Counted from the stretch's first letter, positions 54,223 through 62,921 are shown. The stretch is 64,000 nt of DNA from Methylophaga thiooxydans DMS010 (GCF_000156355.1 NZ_GG657896.1:35862-99861); one strand, 5' to 3'. A program made the numbers and translations. The notes: generated by a model not told the origin, from the letters alone.

Positions 54223-54596
54223 TAAAAGAGATCCTGTTGTTTGTCATTTTCAAGTTGACGCTGTTTAGCCTGGCGTTTGTAGACAGCGCGTTCAGTAATT
54301 TTTTGTGTCCGGGCGACTTCTGCTTTGGTAAAGCCTTGATCAAGCAGACGGCTTGTCTCTGCCAGATCCACTTGGTATAGCCTTGCTTGAAGCTTGGGGA
54401 TGGCGATTTTCTCATTACGGAAGGTATGCACGAACTGTTTGTATTGATCTGGACTAAGCACTTGCTTTAGGTCACCTTGCCCCGGCACTCGAATAGTGAC
54501 ACCACCGAACTGTTTCACCAGACGCAACAGTCCATCAAGACCGATCACATCGGCTATCTCTCTGGCTACAGGTGGTAAATAATCAGGTAAATTCAC
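54222..54596 (-). CDS. mor: Mor-family middle transcription activator
   Basis: A 124-aa protein with LPPVAREIADVIGLDGLLRLVKQFGGVTIRVPG, the dimerisation pattern of Mor/C activators, and a C-terminal helix-turn-helix (FTKAEVARTQKITERAVYKRQ). In Mu, Mor activates the middle promoter and C the late promoters. No separate C homologue was recognised here, so one protein might do both. Confidence 0.85.
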   Translation of the reverse strand: MNLPDYLPPVAREIADVIGLDGLLRLVKQFGGVTIRVPGQGDLKQVLSPDQYKQFVHTFRNEKIAIPKLQARLYQVDLAETSRLLDQGFTKAEVARTQKITERAVYKRQAKQRQLENDKQQDLF

Positions 54597-54612
54597 TGGC
54601 TCGGTACCTTGC

Positions 54613-55221
54613 TTATGGCAGCGCTACTTGAGTGGCACGTTCAAACGCGACTTTGTCATTAAGGTGATCGACGATGGCATTGAGTAGCGGCACATTACGA
54701 CGCCACTTGCTGGCATTCGCACGGCCTGCTACCAGCTTCTCGACATAGCTTTCGCTCAGGTTCATGGCATCCAGTAGGTACTCAACGGTTTGCAGCAGGC
54801 TGCGTTTTTTCTGTTCCTGATATAACGCGGCAATGATCGCTTCAAACTGCTGACGCTTGTGCACCCACTCCAGACGTTCAATACCAGGACGGCCTGTTGT
54901 TGCATGGCCTTTACCACCGGTGACGTGCCAGGCTATGGTTTCAGCGTATTCCCAACTGAGTTGCATATCGGTCAGTAAGGCTTCAATTTTTGCCATATAC
55001 GGGCTGCGATTGAATGGCTTTCTGCCTGCGCGTTTAGGTGGTTTAATCGCTTTGGCATCACGTAGCAAATTGACTAAATGTTTCAATTCTTTGTCCGTCA
55101 TCTTGCTGCACGAACGTTCACCGGTATGGTCTCCTTGCCATGTGCGACGAGCTTCTTCGTCCTTAAACAAGCGGCTAGCGCCGATATGAACAAGCTGGAT
55201 TAGCTTTTGTCTTGAACTCAT
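54613..55221 (-). CDS. gemA: GemA-like protein (Mu gp16 family)
   Basis: A 202-aa regulatory protein with the N-terminal [23 protein letters not shown] and the [32 protein letters not shown] segments of the gp16/GemA family. Mu GemA modulates host gene expression and DNA topology. It overlaps the HD-domain gene by four bases (ATGA). Confidence 0.88.
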   Translation of the reverse strand: MSSRQKLIQLVHIGASRLFKDEEARRTWQGDHTGERSCSKMTDKELKHLVNLLRDAKAIKPPKRAGRKPFNRSPYMAKIEALLTDMQLSWEYAETIAWHVTGGKGHATTGRPGIERLEWVHKRQQFEAIIAALYQEQKKRSLLQTVEYLLDAMNLSESYVEKLVAGRANASKWRRNVPLLNAIVDHLNDKVAFERATQVALP

Positions 55222-55769
55222 AGCTGCCCCACGATTTGTAGATAACGGCCAACAAACATTAAAAACGCTGTGCTGGGAGACACTGGTTCAATGGCTTTTT
55301 TTAATGGCTCAATATCTTTAATTAACGGCCATTCATCATCGTGTGGTGCCATCAAGTCACGCTGCTCTGTGGCTAACAAGACCAAGTCTGCGTGCTTCAC
55401 TTCTGCAGGCATCTCAGCGTCTAACCCAAAACGGCCTAACACGGCTTTTTCAACACGCTTCTCTATTTCACGATAATCGGGCAAGAGGTTTTTCAGTGGT
55501 CTGGCCACATCACCAACAAACGCCTCTGCGGCATCATGCAGCAGTCCGTGCAAAGCCATTTCAGGCGGTACAATTTCAGACACATAAACCGAATGTTGGG
55601 CTACGCTGTAGAACTTATTAGTGTGGCCAGCGAAGCGGCAAATGTTTGATAGGCCATGAGCGGCAACGTAAATGTCGAACTCAGACTCTTCAGGACACAT
55701 AAAGTTAAAGTATTCACCACTGATAGTGAGTATGTCTGGTCGCATCTCGCTTGCTTCTTTCATGTTCAT
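55218..55769 (-). CDS. HD-domain phosphohydrolase (YfbR-like)
   Basis: A 183-aa protein from ATG 55769 (AGAGGA ten bases upstream). The HD signature is [20 protein letters not shown] and [21 protein letters not shown], giving the His...His-Asp...Asp metal set of the HD superfamily. Similar phage enzymes act on nucleotides. It is coupled to a small Cys-rich gene upstream (TAATG). Substrate unknown. Confidence 0.85.
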   Translation of the reverse strand: MNMKEASEMRPDILTISGEYFNFMCPEESEFDIYVAAHGLSNICRFAGHTNKFYSVAQHSVYVSEIVPPEMALHGLLHDAAEAFVGDVARPLKNLLPDYREIEKRVEKAVLGRFGLDAEMPAEVKHADLVLLATEQRDLMAPHDDEWPLIKDIEPLKKAIEPVSPSTAFLMFVGRYLQIVGQL

Positions 55770-55963
55770 TATTTGGATTCCTCTAACGATCCCCAGCTCC
55801 ATGCAATGGAGTTATGGCCACAATGTTTACAGCGGAGGATATGAATGTTTTCCGGTGTAACCTCTTTTGCTGTTTTGTACTTGTGACCAGATATATACCG
55901 ACCACGACTAAGCGACCGCCAGATGCAACGTGCAAAACAGATTGGGTTCCTTAATTCATCCAT
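55769..55963 (-). CDS. Small zinc-ribbon-like protein
   Basis: A 64-aa protein from ATG 55963 (GGGAG five bases upstream). It contains [20 protein letters not shown] and a C-terminal [15 protein letters not shown], a possible C-x2-C zinc ribbon. It belongs to the early Mu-like region. No function known. It overlaps the HD-domain gene. Confidence 0.72.
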   Translation of the reverse strand: MDELRNPICFARCIWRSLSRGRYISGHKYKTAKEVTPENIHILRCKHCGHNSIAWSWGSLEESK

Positions 55964-55984
55964 ATCATCTCCCGGATTTTTCAC

Positions 55985-56131
55985 TGCCTTAACCCCAACG
56001 AAGGGGCTAAGTAATCCGTCTCGTGGATCAGTCGGCGTTGCCCGGCGGGGAGAAAGGTTATAAAACCCACCGTCTCAGCTGCAGTCTGTTAGTTTTTTGC
56101 TGGCACCACCTGTCTGCTGACGCGCCGTTGG
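55985..56131. other. Early-region gap with short hairpin
   Basis: About 150 bases without a gene on either strand. A small CCCC/GGGG stem at 55992-56006 and otherwise nothing distinctive. Confidence 0.4.
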
Positions 56132-56356
56132 TTAAGCGGATTTAGGCTGAATATCGATGACGCGATACTTCAACTGTCGTTGAACCCCATCACGGGGACT
56201 GGTGACGGTTGGTCGCTCACCAACTTTTATGTCTGATACAAACGTGCCACTCCAGATACCAGCCTGAAATGGTCTTGAATCAACAACGACGCCATCTTCA
56301 TCGATGTCCCACTCCAGAAAGTCCTGGCCCCTGTCTTCGAATACAATCATTTCCAT
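56132..56356 (-). CDS. Unknown 74-aa early protein
   Basis: Starts at ATG 56356 (GAGG eight bases upstream), 74 aa, following the DUF3164 gene by eight bases. It is acidic in the N-terminal half (MEMIVFEDRGQDFLEWDIDE) and basic at the end (DGVQRQLKYRVIDIQPKSA). No family recognised. A frame running upstream to 56497 overlaps DUF3164 and is discounted. Confidence 0.65.
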   Translation of the reverse strand: MEMIVFEDRGQDFLEWDIDEDGVVVDSRPFQAGIWSGTFVSDIKVGERPTVTSPRDGVQRQLKYRVIDIQPKSA

Positions 56357-56364
56357 AGAAGACC

Positions 56365-56982
56365 TCACAGAGCAGCCATATCGAGAGCCAGATTCTGAAA
56401 CTTGCTCTCGGTGGTCGGGCGGTAATAGAAACGCACATAGGCGCTGGAGCCAGTGATTTGCATCGAATCTTTCAGCGCCTCCATGGCTTGCTTCCATTTG
56501 TGATCGTCAATCTCCAGCCGCAGCAGTCCGAGGATTCGGGCAGCACTAAGCTGGCCTTCAGTGTTGGTTTTGAAGGCGTGATCGACCAGGGCTTTGATAT
56601 TGTCGTTGCTGCCTTCTGACCATTCTTGAATGCATTCATCAATCAGGGATTTAGCTGCTTCAGCACGCTCATCGAAGTGCAACAGCTCGGCCATTTGAAT
56701 GCGAATCTGGCGTTTACCGTCATAGCTGGTGAGGCTGATATTGCCTTTTTTGCCACCGAGCTTGGCATCGTATTTTTCTGCAACAAGCTCGACGAAGGCA
56801 TAAACGTCATTCATCGCCTGAGCTTTGAAGGCGACCATCTGCTCTCGCAGCAACTCGGCCTTACCAAACAGTTCTTCGATAAGATCATCACGATCCAGAT
56901 CGATTTGTTTGATTTTGCTAATGGGTACAAGGTGACCTTGTGCGTTCACCTTGTGTTGCTCTGTATTGATAGCTGTATTCAT
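56365..56982 (-). CDS. DUF3164 early protein
   Basis: A 205-aa protein with VPISKIKQIDLDRDDLIEEL, VAFKAQAMNDVYAFVELVAE, KLGGKKGNISLTSYDGKR and FYYRPTTESKFQNLALDMAAL, the DUF3164 pattern found in early operons of Mu-like phages. Function unknown; it occupies the place where Mu has the gam/early genes. A strong AGGAGTAACCC precedes ATG 56982. Confidence 0.88.
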   Translation of the reverse strand: MNTAINTEQHKVNAQGHLVPISKIKQIDLDRDDLIEELFGKAELLREQMVAFKAQAMNDVYAFVELVAEKYDAKLGGKKGNISLTSYDGKRQIRIQMAELLHFDERAEAAKSLIDECIQEWSEGSNDNIKALVDHAFKTNTEGQLSAARILGLLRLEIDDHKWKQAMEALKDSMQITGSSAYVRFYYRPTTESKFQNLALDMAAL

Positions 56983-56995
56983 GGGTTACTCCTGT

Positions 56996-57265
56996 TTAAG
57001 CCACAACTTTCCACTGCACCTGGCAGCCGCTGACTTCTGTGGCGTAGGTTTCGAGACGACGTAGGCCGGTTTTAATGCGGGTTTTTGTGCCGCCCTTAAG
57101 TCCACCTGGACTGTCGTTGTAGCCGACGATGGTGATGGTCGGCTTTCTGGCTTCACCGATGTTGATATCGGTAATGGTGAGGCCACGTCGTGCTAGTTCT
57201 GCTAAGCAGTGGCGAACGTCTTCTACTTTTTTGCTGATGATGTCGTTACCCAAATTCTTGTTCAT
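56996..57265 (-). CDS. Unknown 89-aa early protein
   Basis: An 89-aa protein, helical at the N-terminus (NDIISKKVEDVRHCLAELARR), then beta-rich (TITDINIGEARKPTITIVG). No domain recognised. It lies between the DUF3164 and the HTH-like gene in a tight early operon (2 bases from the upstream gene). Confidence 0.72.
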   Translation of the reverse strand: MNKNLGNDIISKKVEDVRHCLAELARRGLTITDINIGEARKPTITIVGYNDSPGGLKGGTKTRIKTGLRRLETYATEVSGCQVQWKVVA

Positions 57266-57267
57266 GA

Positions 57268-57600
57268 TTAGGCTCCAATTTTGCTGTGTTCACAGCCGCC
57301 ACGGCAGGCTCTATAAAGTTGAATGCGTGTCGGGTTTGTTGCTGCATACGGGCGGCTTTGGTATTCAATGCATTGGTCGCTGGGGATAGCACCAACCACC
57401 GGGCATTGCACACTGCCGGACATAAACTTGCCTTCAATGAGTGCTTGCAGTCGGTCAGTTCTGCCGGGGTATTTACTCTTGATGACCTGGTTAATCACGG
57501 TTGGTGAAGGAAAGCCATCATTCTGTCTGAGAACAGCGGCCACCTTGGCTTGTGATGTTTTCTCACATTCGGTTTTGAGTACTTGTTTCCAGTCGCTCAT
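57268..57600 (-). CDS. HTH-like early protein with C-terminal Cys motif
   Basis: A 110-aa protein. The N-terminal half ([31 protein letters not shown]) looks like a helix-turn-helix of the phage-regulator type. The C-terminal half has [12 protein letters not shown] and RACRGGC, a possible zinc site. It overlaps the csrA stop (ATGA). Function unknown. Confidence 0.72.
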   Translation of the reverse strand: MSDWKQVLKTECEKTSQAKVAAVLRQNDGFPSPTVINQVIKSKYPGRTDRLQALIEGKFMSGSVQCPVVGAIPSDQCIEYQSRPYAATNPTRIQLYRACRGGCEHSKIGA

Positions 57601-57776
57601 TTGTTGTCATCCTTTTCTTTCTGAATGCGGTTATAAATTTCTTCACGATGAACAGAGACATCTTTTGGGGCTTCAACCCCGATCCGGACTTGATTACCTT
57701 TGGTACCAAGCACATTCACGACAACGTCATCACCGATAATCAGGGCTTCGCCCACACGTCTTGTTAAAATCAGCAT
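57597..57776 (-). CDS. csrA: Phage-encoded carbon storage regulator CsrA
   Basis: A 59-residue protein starting at ATG 57776: [20 protein letters not shown], then [11 protein letters not shown] and [13 protein letters not shown]. This is near-identical in pattern to bacterial CsrA, including the RNA-binding LTRR loop and the VHREEIY helix with the key Arg44. CsrA dimers bind GGA motifs in mRNA leaders and block or stabilise translation. It overlaps the preceding gene (TAATG) and the next (ATGA), so it is a true member of the early operon. It is too short for usual gene finders. Confidence 0.93.
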   Translation of the reverse strand: MLILTRRVGEALIIGDDVVVNVLGTKGNQVRIGVEAPKDVSVHREEIYNRIQKEKDDNK

Positions 57777-57997
57777 TACTCACCTTCCTTTAATGAAATG
57801 GGTAACTTGCCAAGCAGTGACAAACTAATCTTCACGCCTAAATGAACGCCTTTGAGCACCTCCGGATCGGTTATTTCAATCTCTTCACCGATTTTGATAG
57901 AGGCACCTTTTTGATCCACTATCAGCTGCAATTCATCAACTCGTTTCTGGTGCCATGCCATTAATTGTTGAATTACGTCTACTGTCGCTTCATCCAT
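57776..57997 (-). CDS. Unknown 73-aa early protein
   Basis: A 73-aa acidic protein ([22 protein letters not shown] and [17 protein letters not shown]). No domain recognised. It is translationally coupled to csrA downstream (TAATG) and overlaps the 203-aa gene stop upstream. Its partnership with csrA could be a check for a CsrA antagonist, which is speculation. Confidence 0.68.
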   Translation of the reverse strand: MDEATVDVIQQLMAWHQKRVDELQLIVDQKGASIKIGEEIEITDPEVLKGVHLGVKISLSLLGKLPISLKEGE

Positions 57998-58608
57998 TAC
58001 TCACCATCCTTTGGCCATACGACCTTGTTTAAATTGGGATCAAAGACTTGTTTAATGCGTTGAATCATCGGCGGCTTTGGACCGGTATTCATCGCGGGTA
58101 ATAGTTTGTATCGCGCCAGACCACCACCATGGTTGGCTGGGATTATCTCTTTGAGATAATTCGCCTTAGCCAGAAAGGTGATGTAATCCTTGGCAGTGTT
58201 CGGTTCGATAGGTGTTTCTTCCGTAGAGGCTGATGCCACCAAATCACGCCAACTGAAATCACTCAGAATTCGCATGGTTCGCCACATCTGTTCACGGCTC
58301 TCGCCACCAGTGACGTGGTCACCTTTGCGGTTGACGCGAGGTGCATTCACACCGACATCACGAGTCAGCCTCCAGACAATGGCACCGCCCATGCGCTTGG
58401 TGGTGCGTTCCAGATAGCCAGCACCTTCCAGCCCTATCACGTAGGTTCTGGCTGTTCGGCGATTCACTTCATTCAGCTGTTTGTGATCACTGGTGTGTGC
58501 TTCCAGGTCAAGTAAAGAAAACACTTTCAATTCACGTATGGCTTGCCAGCAGGCATCTCTACCTGACAGCTTGCCGTTTGCTCTTGTGATATGAACAGGC
58601 TGTGTCAT
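57997..58608 (-). CDS. Tandem winged-helix early protein
   Basis: A 203-aa protein with two similar helix-turn-helix-like halves: RDACWQAIRELKVFSLLDLE...RTARTYVIGLEGAGYLERT and REQMWRTMRILSDFSWRDLV...NTAKDYITFLAKANYLKEI. This repeat suggests an internally duplicated winged-helix DNA-binding protein, seen in D3112/B3-type transposable phages. It overlaps the B ATPase stop by four bases (ATGA). Confidence 0.75.
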   Translation of the reverse strand: MTQPVHITRANGKLSGRDACWQAIRELKVFSLLDLEAHTSDHKQLNEVNRRTARTYVIGLEGAGYLERTTKRMGGAIVWRLTRDVGVNAPRVNRKGDHVTGGESREQMWRTMRILSDFSWRDLVASASTEETPIEPNTAKDYITFLAKANYLKEIIPANHGGGLARYKLLPAMNTGPKPPMIQRIKQVFDPNLNKVVWPKDGE

Positions 58609-59369
58609 TTAACCTTCCTCCTGGGTGCGTCGCCGGTATAGAGGGGACGGTTACCCCAGAGTTTGACGTCGATTTGGTCGGTACCAGCTGAGTAGGCGGC
58701 TTGCTGAACTTGGTTGAGATTGACGCAGATTCGACGGGCGACGCCCATGCTTTCACGCTGGATGCGTTCGAGCAGGTCATCAGCAATGGTGATGTCCGGG
58801 CAGTAAAGTTGGGACAGTTGTCGTGTGTCTTCCAGATCGGCAGGTTGAGCGCCTTGCCAAGCCAGCATTCGATTGTGGAACCGTTCCCACTTGAGCAGCT
58901 TGGTCGGGAGCTTCTCTTCACCGATCAGCAGGATGGCAGCGTTTGATCCTTCATAAATGTCACGCACTACTTCGACGGCTTTCTTTTCGACGATGTGATC
59001 CATCTCATCGATGATGAGCGGCAGACCACTCAGCGCCAGCTGCTGACTGATTTGCTCGACCATGTCATAGTTGGTCTTATCTGGCTGGATGCCCATTTCT
59101 TTGAGAATGGAAAGGAGCAGCGCTTTTTTTGTCCAGGTGCTTTTGCATTCAACGTAGTAAGCGCGGTATTTATTCGCTGCATAAGCTGCAGCAAACGATT
59201 TACCCCAGCCACTCGGGCCAAAGAAAGTGACCATACCTGGTAGATGTGCTGGGCGATTCATCGCTTGTTCCAGCAATCGTGTACAGAGCATGACGTTTTT
59301 CAGTGGTGCCGTGGTGACAGAGGCTTCGACTCTGTCTCCCAAGTTGACCACGTTTTGATTTGTTGTCAT
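58605..59369 (-). CDS. B: Transposition target-selection ATPase B (MuB-like)
   Basis: A 254-aa AAA+ ATPase, with Walker A FGPSGWGKS (about 50-58) and Walker B LPLIIDEMDH. It delivers target DNA to the transposase and gives target immunity. The short N-terminal part lacks the long Mu N-terminal helix-turn-helix extension, as in B3/D3112-type phages. It follows transposase A by 50 bases. Confidence 0.92.
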   Translation of the reverse strand: MTTNQNVVNLGDRVEASVTTAPLKNVMLCTRLLEQAMNRPAHLPGMVTFFGPSGWGKSFAAAYAANKYRAYYVECKSTWTKKALLLSILKEMGIQPDKTNYDMVEQISQQLALSGLPLIIDEMDHIVEKKAVEVVRDIYEGSNAAILLIGEEKLPTKLLKWERFHNRMLAWQGAQPADLEDTRQLSQLYCPDITIADDLLERIQRESMGVARRICVNLNQVQQAAYSAGTDQIDVKLWGNRPLYTGDAPRRKVK

Positions 59370-59393
59370 TATTTACCTCATCACGTTTTACTT

Positions 59394-59421
59394 ACCCGCC
59401 TGCCAGCGGGTTTGTTTTTTT
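59394..59421 (+). terminator. Plus-strand hairpin with T run between A and B
   Basis: ACCCGC and GCGGGT form a six-base stem with a six-base loop, followed by TTTG and seven T residues on the plus strand, opposite to the transcription of A and B. It could block antisense transcription into the early operon. It overlaps the transposase end. Confidence 0.5.
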
Positions 59422-61588
59422 ATGCCTCGACAGTTTCGTCGAAGCTCTCAAAGTCAGCGCTGAACTCGCTCATAAAGCGGAACTCATCGCCTTTCTGGTA
59501 CATCGCCCAGAATTTCTGATCAGCTGCTGAGAGTTGACTCCCTTCTCGCAACCGACGGTCTAAATTGACCCAACGCTTGTAGCGCGCTCTGGGGTCATCA
59601 TTTCTTATGATTTGTGCTGCAGGCTCTTGTGGCTGTTGGAACTCGGCTTGGAATGTAGCCAGATCCTGTTTTTGTTCGTCAGTTAGTTGTGGCTGCGGTA
59701 TGTGTCGGCCTAGTTCTGGCGCTGGGCGAAGTGGTCTGACCACTTTCGGGTTGGCGACTTCAGGCTGTGGCTGCAAAGGCAGGCGACTTGCCACTTCCAT
59801 TGCATCCATCGCGACTTCGGCTTTCGCTGCCAGCTTGGTGGCCTTGATAAAGCGAGTGCGATGCTTGTTGAAGCTTCGAGCCGCTTCAGTATCACCAAAC
59901 CCAGTAGCTTCAATACATTGCGCCTCACCGATATAGCGATTATCTAAGGTGTAGGCATAGACGATTTCATGCAGCGCTTGAGGGTCAAAACGAACGGTAA
60001 TCTTCTGGCCTGCAAAGTCGAGCAACGCTGGCGCGTGGTAGCGGTTTTTGCCTTGTCCTGTGGCTGATCCGGCATCAAGATTAAATGATCCATCTTTCTG
60101 CACTTTGATGGCTTCAGCCATCAGCAGCCACATGCGACGTTGTTCTTGGTTAGCTGTTTTGATAACGGCGGTTTGATAGCTTTCGGTGAAAGCTTGATCA
60201 AAACTTTTTGTGCCGTTGCAGATTTCAGTGCGTCGAGCCGGTTTGGCATTCCAAGCAATGATTTCTTGTTCCAGTACTGCTAGGAACGTTTCAATGGGTA
60301 CCGCTTTTTTGGCGTAGTTTTCTGGCTTGGCCATTGGGTTTGGGCCGGTATAGGCACCTTCAAACTTAGGATGCTTGTCCAGATATTCACCAAGACCACC
60401 AACACCAAAGGCACGTTCGACAGGTTTAGCCTGACCGTGTCCTTTGCCGCCAATCACTGATGTCCAGTGCACTTTGATACCGAGCGTAGGGAATAGGCCG
60501 AGTGGATCATCTTCTTTTACGGTGAAGCGATAGCGGTTTTTAACGCCACCGGTCATCCATTTATTGGCTGCAGCGCGGGTGTTATCAATAGTGACGTGTT
60601 CGGGTATGCCGAACTGATCCACAACATCGCCAAAACTGGCTCGGATTGAGTCGGTGTTTTCTGATTCATCGACGCGGTAAGCCAGTATTTTGCGGCTGTA
60701 GACGTCCTGCCAGAACCACGTTTTCATGCGCGTTACATCGCCATTTGGCAATAGAACAAACACGTTGTGTTGGTAGCCATCACCATTGATCCACTCAAGC
60801 GCATGTAGCTCTTGGACTGTTCGCTGTTGGGCAGGAAACAGTTTGATCAAACCGGCTTCACCTTCACGTAGATAAACGCGGGTTGCCAGCGGTATGGCTT
60901 TGATGCGACGTTCCAGTGTTTTTTTGCTGGGGATTTTCCAGCCTTGTTCGGCTGCAGTACGTTGTAGTCGGTAGTAACAGGCTTCGAACTCTGGCTGCTC
61001 CAGGCGAAGGTAATCGGCTTTGTAAAATTCCCAAGCCTCAGTATCCATATCTGCTGTGACCGTTCGGCCAACAAAGCCGGGTACCAGCGCGGCTAACCAG
61101 TCTTGACGAGCATAGAATTTCACCCCTTTCTTGCTCTTGGTACCGTGATACCAGCCTTGCATGGTGCGTTCACTAATGTCGTTTTGATCAGCCACCAGTA
61201 AGAAGGCATTCTTAAGTGTGGCGCCACCGTTTTCTGTCAGAGCCATGACCTGCAAAAGCAGGTTGAGTTTGTTCTGAGCTGCGTCCTTTTGTTTTTGTGG
61301 CTTGTTGTCATAGTGCTGCCATAATGCTTGAGGATCGTAGCTAAATTCAGTGCTTTCCGAGCTGCTCTTAACTGGGGTCGGCAGGTGTTGTTTTATCAAC
61401 GCGGCCTGAGTTTCTACTGGCAGGCTGGAAAGGTGGTATTCATTTGCTGATCCACCTCTTACTTTTACTTGCCTTGTATTCCAGCCTTGTTTTGAGGCCT
61501 GCTGATTAACGCCACGCTTGTACTTTGGAAGACCTGGTTTGTTTGCTAATTCAGTTGCTGTGAACCATTCCCTGTTTTGTTCAGTCAT
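59420..61588 (-). CDS. A: Transposase A (MuA-like DDE)
   Basis: A 722-aa transposase from ATG 61588 (a GGTGAAG site upstream). The N-terminal helix-turn-helix is MTEQNREWFTATELANKPG type, end-binding segments are at about 90-250, and the DDE catalytic core has D270 (INGDG), D335 (TIDNTRAA) and E391 (KPVERAFG). The C-terminal part holds the B-interaction region. It overlaps the upstream regulatory gene by eight bases. It drives replicative transposition. Confidence 0.95.
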   Translation of the reverse strand: MTEQNREWFTATELANKPGLPKYKRGVNQQASKQGWNTRQVKVRGGSANEYHLSSLPVETQAALIKQHLPTPVKSSSESTEFSYDPQALWQHYDNKPQKQKDAAQNKLNLLLQVMALTENGGATLKNAFLLVADQNDISERTMQGWYHGTKSKKGVKFYARQDWLAALVPGFVGRTVTADMDTEAWEFYKADYLRLEQPEFEACYYRLQRTAAEQGWKIPSKKTLERRIKAIPLATRVYLREGEAGLIKLFPAQQRTVQELHALEWINGDGYQHNVFVLLPNGDVTRMKTWFWQDVYSRKILAYRVDESENTDSIRASFGDVVDQFGIPEHVTIDNTRAAANKWMTGGVKNRYRFTVKEDDPLGLFPTLGIKVHWTSVIGGKGHGQAKPVERAFGVGGLGEYLDKHPKFEGAYTGPNPMAKPENYAKKAVPIETFLAVLEQEIIAWNAKPARRTEICNGTKSFDQAFTESYQTAVIKTANQEQRRMWLLMAEAIKVQKDGSFNLDAGSATGQGKNRYHAPALLDFAGQKITVRFDPQALHEIVYAYTLDNRYIGEAQCIEATGFGDTEAARSFNKHRTRFIKATKLAAKAEVAMDAMEVASRLPLQPQPEVANPKVVRPLRPAPELGRHIPQPQLTDEQKQDLATFQAEFQQPQEPAAQIIRNDDPRARYKRWVNLDRRLREGSQLSAADQKFWAMYQKGDEFRFMSEFSADFESFDETVEA

Positions 61589-62075
61589 CTTCACCGCCCT
61601 CAAAATCTAGACCTGGCTGACTCTGAGAGATAACATTTTCTCTGTGGTATGCCACGCCAGCTAACAGTCGAGTGAGCGCTGAAGTAAGGATATCTACCGA
61701 CTCACCCTCACGATAAAACTTGATTAGCAAACTCATTGCATCTGCAGAAAGCTGCTGTAGTTCGGCTAAACCTAGTTCATCCACTTTTTTCCCTGTGGGG
61801 ATTTGAATCATCAGCTTGTTACTTCGGTAACCCAGATATTGGGTGACATAATCCATCTCACAGATATGCTCATATGCCGGGATAAAACTGACTGGCATAT
61901 CACCAGTAGAGAGCCATTTGTATAAGCGGTCTTCACTGACAGCCATCAGTTCAGCGATAGCTGGAACAGTTAGCCTTTTGAACTGTCTGGCGTACTCTTT
62001 ATTAAGCCGCAGCGCGTCTTTTATATTGTTCGGCTGGATGCGTTTCCAAGCCACCTTACTTTTTGGAATTCTCAT
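61581..62075 (-). CDS. Early regulatory protein with HTH-like segment
   Basis: A 164-aa protein from ATG 62075 with a GGAAGTGG-type site. The region RRLTVPAIAELMAVSEDRLYKWLSTGDMP has the spacing of a helix-turn-helix (RLTVPAIAELMAVSEDRLY). It lies between the Ner-like gene and transposase A and overlaps A by eight bases. Probably a regulator of transposition or of the lytic switch; family not named. Confidence 0.75.
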   Translation of the reverse strand: MRIPKSKVAWKRIQPNNIKDALRLNKEYARQFKRLTVPAIAELMAVSEDRLYKWLSTGDMPVSFIPAYEHICEMDYVTQYLGYRSNKLMIQIPTGKKVDELGLAELQQLSADAMSLLIKFYREGESVDILTSALTRLLAGVAYHRENVISQSQPGLDFEGGEDD

Positions 62076-62165
62076 CACAACACCACTTCCAAATTTATTG
62101 ATTGTTGCGGCAGTACTGCACGGGATAGGCTGGTTCTGCGTTTTAACCAAACAGGAGATAACAAA

Positions 62166-62618
62166 GTGAAAACAACCAGACCAGCACCCGTCAGTGCCGC
62201 GTATTTACACGGGCAGAATGATGGATTCATCATCATTTCATCGACCATGCTTTTATCCGAGCTATCAGCTTTTTTAAAAGCATTGAAAGTTGACAAATCG
62301 GACATACGTGAACCGGACAATTCAGAGGAACTTCCACAACTCGCTGAGACTGTTGCTTGGCAAGTTGTTGAAAACGTATTGCCGCCTTCATCCGCGACGC
62401 TTTGTAAGCAGATTGGCGATCTGGATCACCAAACCCAGGAGAAACTGGCATTCCGTCTTTATCAACTAAAAAGTTTGATTGCGACGTTGAAGCGCACTCA
62501 TCCAGCCGATACTTACCTTGTGCCGCCGAACTGGAATCGCCGTTGGTTTGAACTGCTTTGTGGGCGCGTGCTTTTTGCGGATGTAAGTGCTCTTGATGCG
62601 GATAGTTATCAACCATGA
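62166..62618 (+). CDS. Unknown 150-aa protein, plus-strand gene in early region
   Basis: From GTG 62166 (AGGAG about ten bases upstream) to a TGA at 62618 that meets the end of the Ner-like gene. Codons and hydrophobic pattern are protein-like: FIIISSTMLLSELSAFLKAL, ETVAWQVVENVL, YQLKSLIATLKR, NWNRRWFELLCGRVLF. An overlapping minus-strand frame at 62233-62616 looks less natural. No family recognised. It is antisense to the early operon. Orientation is the main doubt. Confidence 0.6.
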   Translation: MKTTRPAPVSAAYLHGQNDGFIIISSTMLLSELSAFLKALKVDKSDIREPDNSEELPQLAETVAWQVVENVLPPSSATLCKQIGDLDHQTQEKLAFRLYQLKSLIATLKRTHPADTYLVPPNWNRRWFELLCGRVLFADVSALDADSYQP

Positions 62619-62903
62619 TTAGGCGCTCTCAGCAAGACCGGCTTCTGCCAGACGCGCTTTTGCTTGATCAATTTTGGCTTGGCGATCAGTTTTTACATCA
62701 GACTGATAGCGGGGAATATCCGGAAAAACTGCTGCAATATCTTTCTCGATTAGCACGGATATTGATCGTGCAACTCTTAAACTTTCCGCTCGTCTTGCAC
62801 AAACATTCATTACATGCTGATGAGTGCAACCAATTACTTCACCAGCGACTAACCAAGAAAGACCTTTGGCTTTCAATGCTTGATGTATTTGCTTGTAGTT
62901 CAT
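62619..62903 (-). CDS. Ner-like/BcepMu gp16-like HTH early regulator
   Basis: A 94-aa protein with a helix-turn-helix LSWLVAGEVIGCTHQHVMNV and a downstream RSISVLIEKDIAAVFPDIPRY. It is the first gene of the early operon and faces the repressor, the position of Mu Ner, a Cro-like repressor of early transcription. Its promoter overlaps an inverted repeat at 62933-62950. Confidence 0.8.
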   Translation of the reverse strand: MNYKQIHQALKAKGLSWLVAGEVIGCTHQHVMNVCARRAESLRVARSISVLIEKDIAAVFPDIPRYQSDVKTDRQAKIDQAKARLAEAGLAESA

Positions 62904-62921
62904 TGTTACAATCCGTAATTA

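Noticed and set aside
56996..58608. A Gam host-nuclease inhibitor gene
   Set aside because: No early protein in this stretch or nearby shows the Gam pattern; the phage may lack it or use an unrecognised substitute.
62233..62616. Minus-strand 127-aa frame overlapping the plus-strand 150-aa gene
   Set aside because: Residue pattern is less protein-like (His/Pro/Ser-rich start, no clear hydrophobic core) although its position after the Ner-like gene is suitable; the plus-strand frame was preferred.
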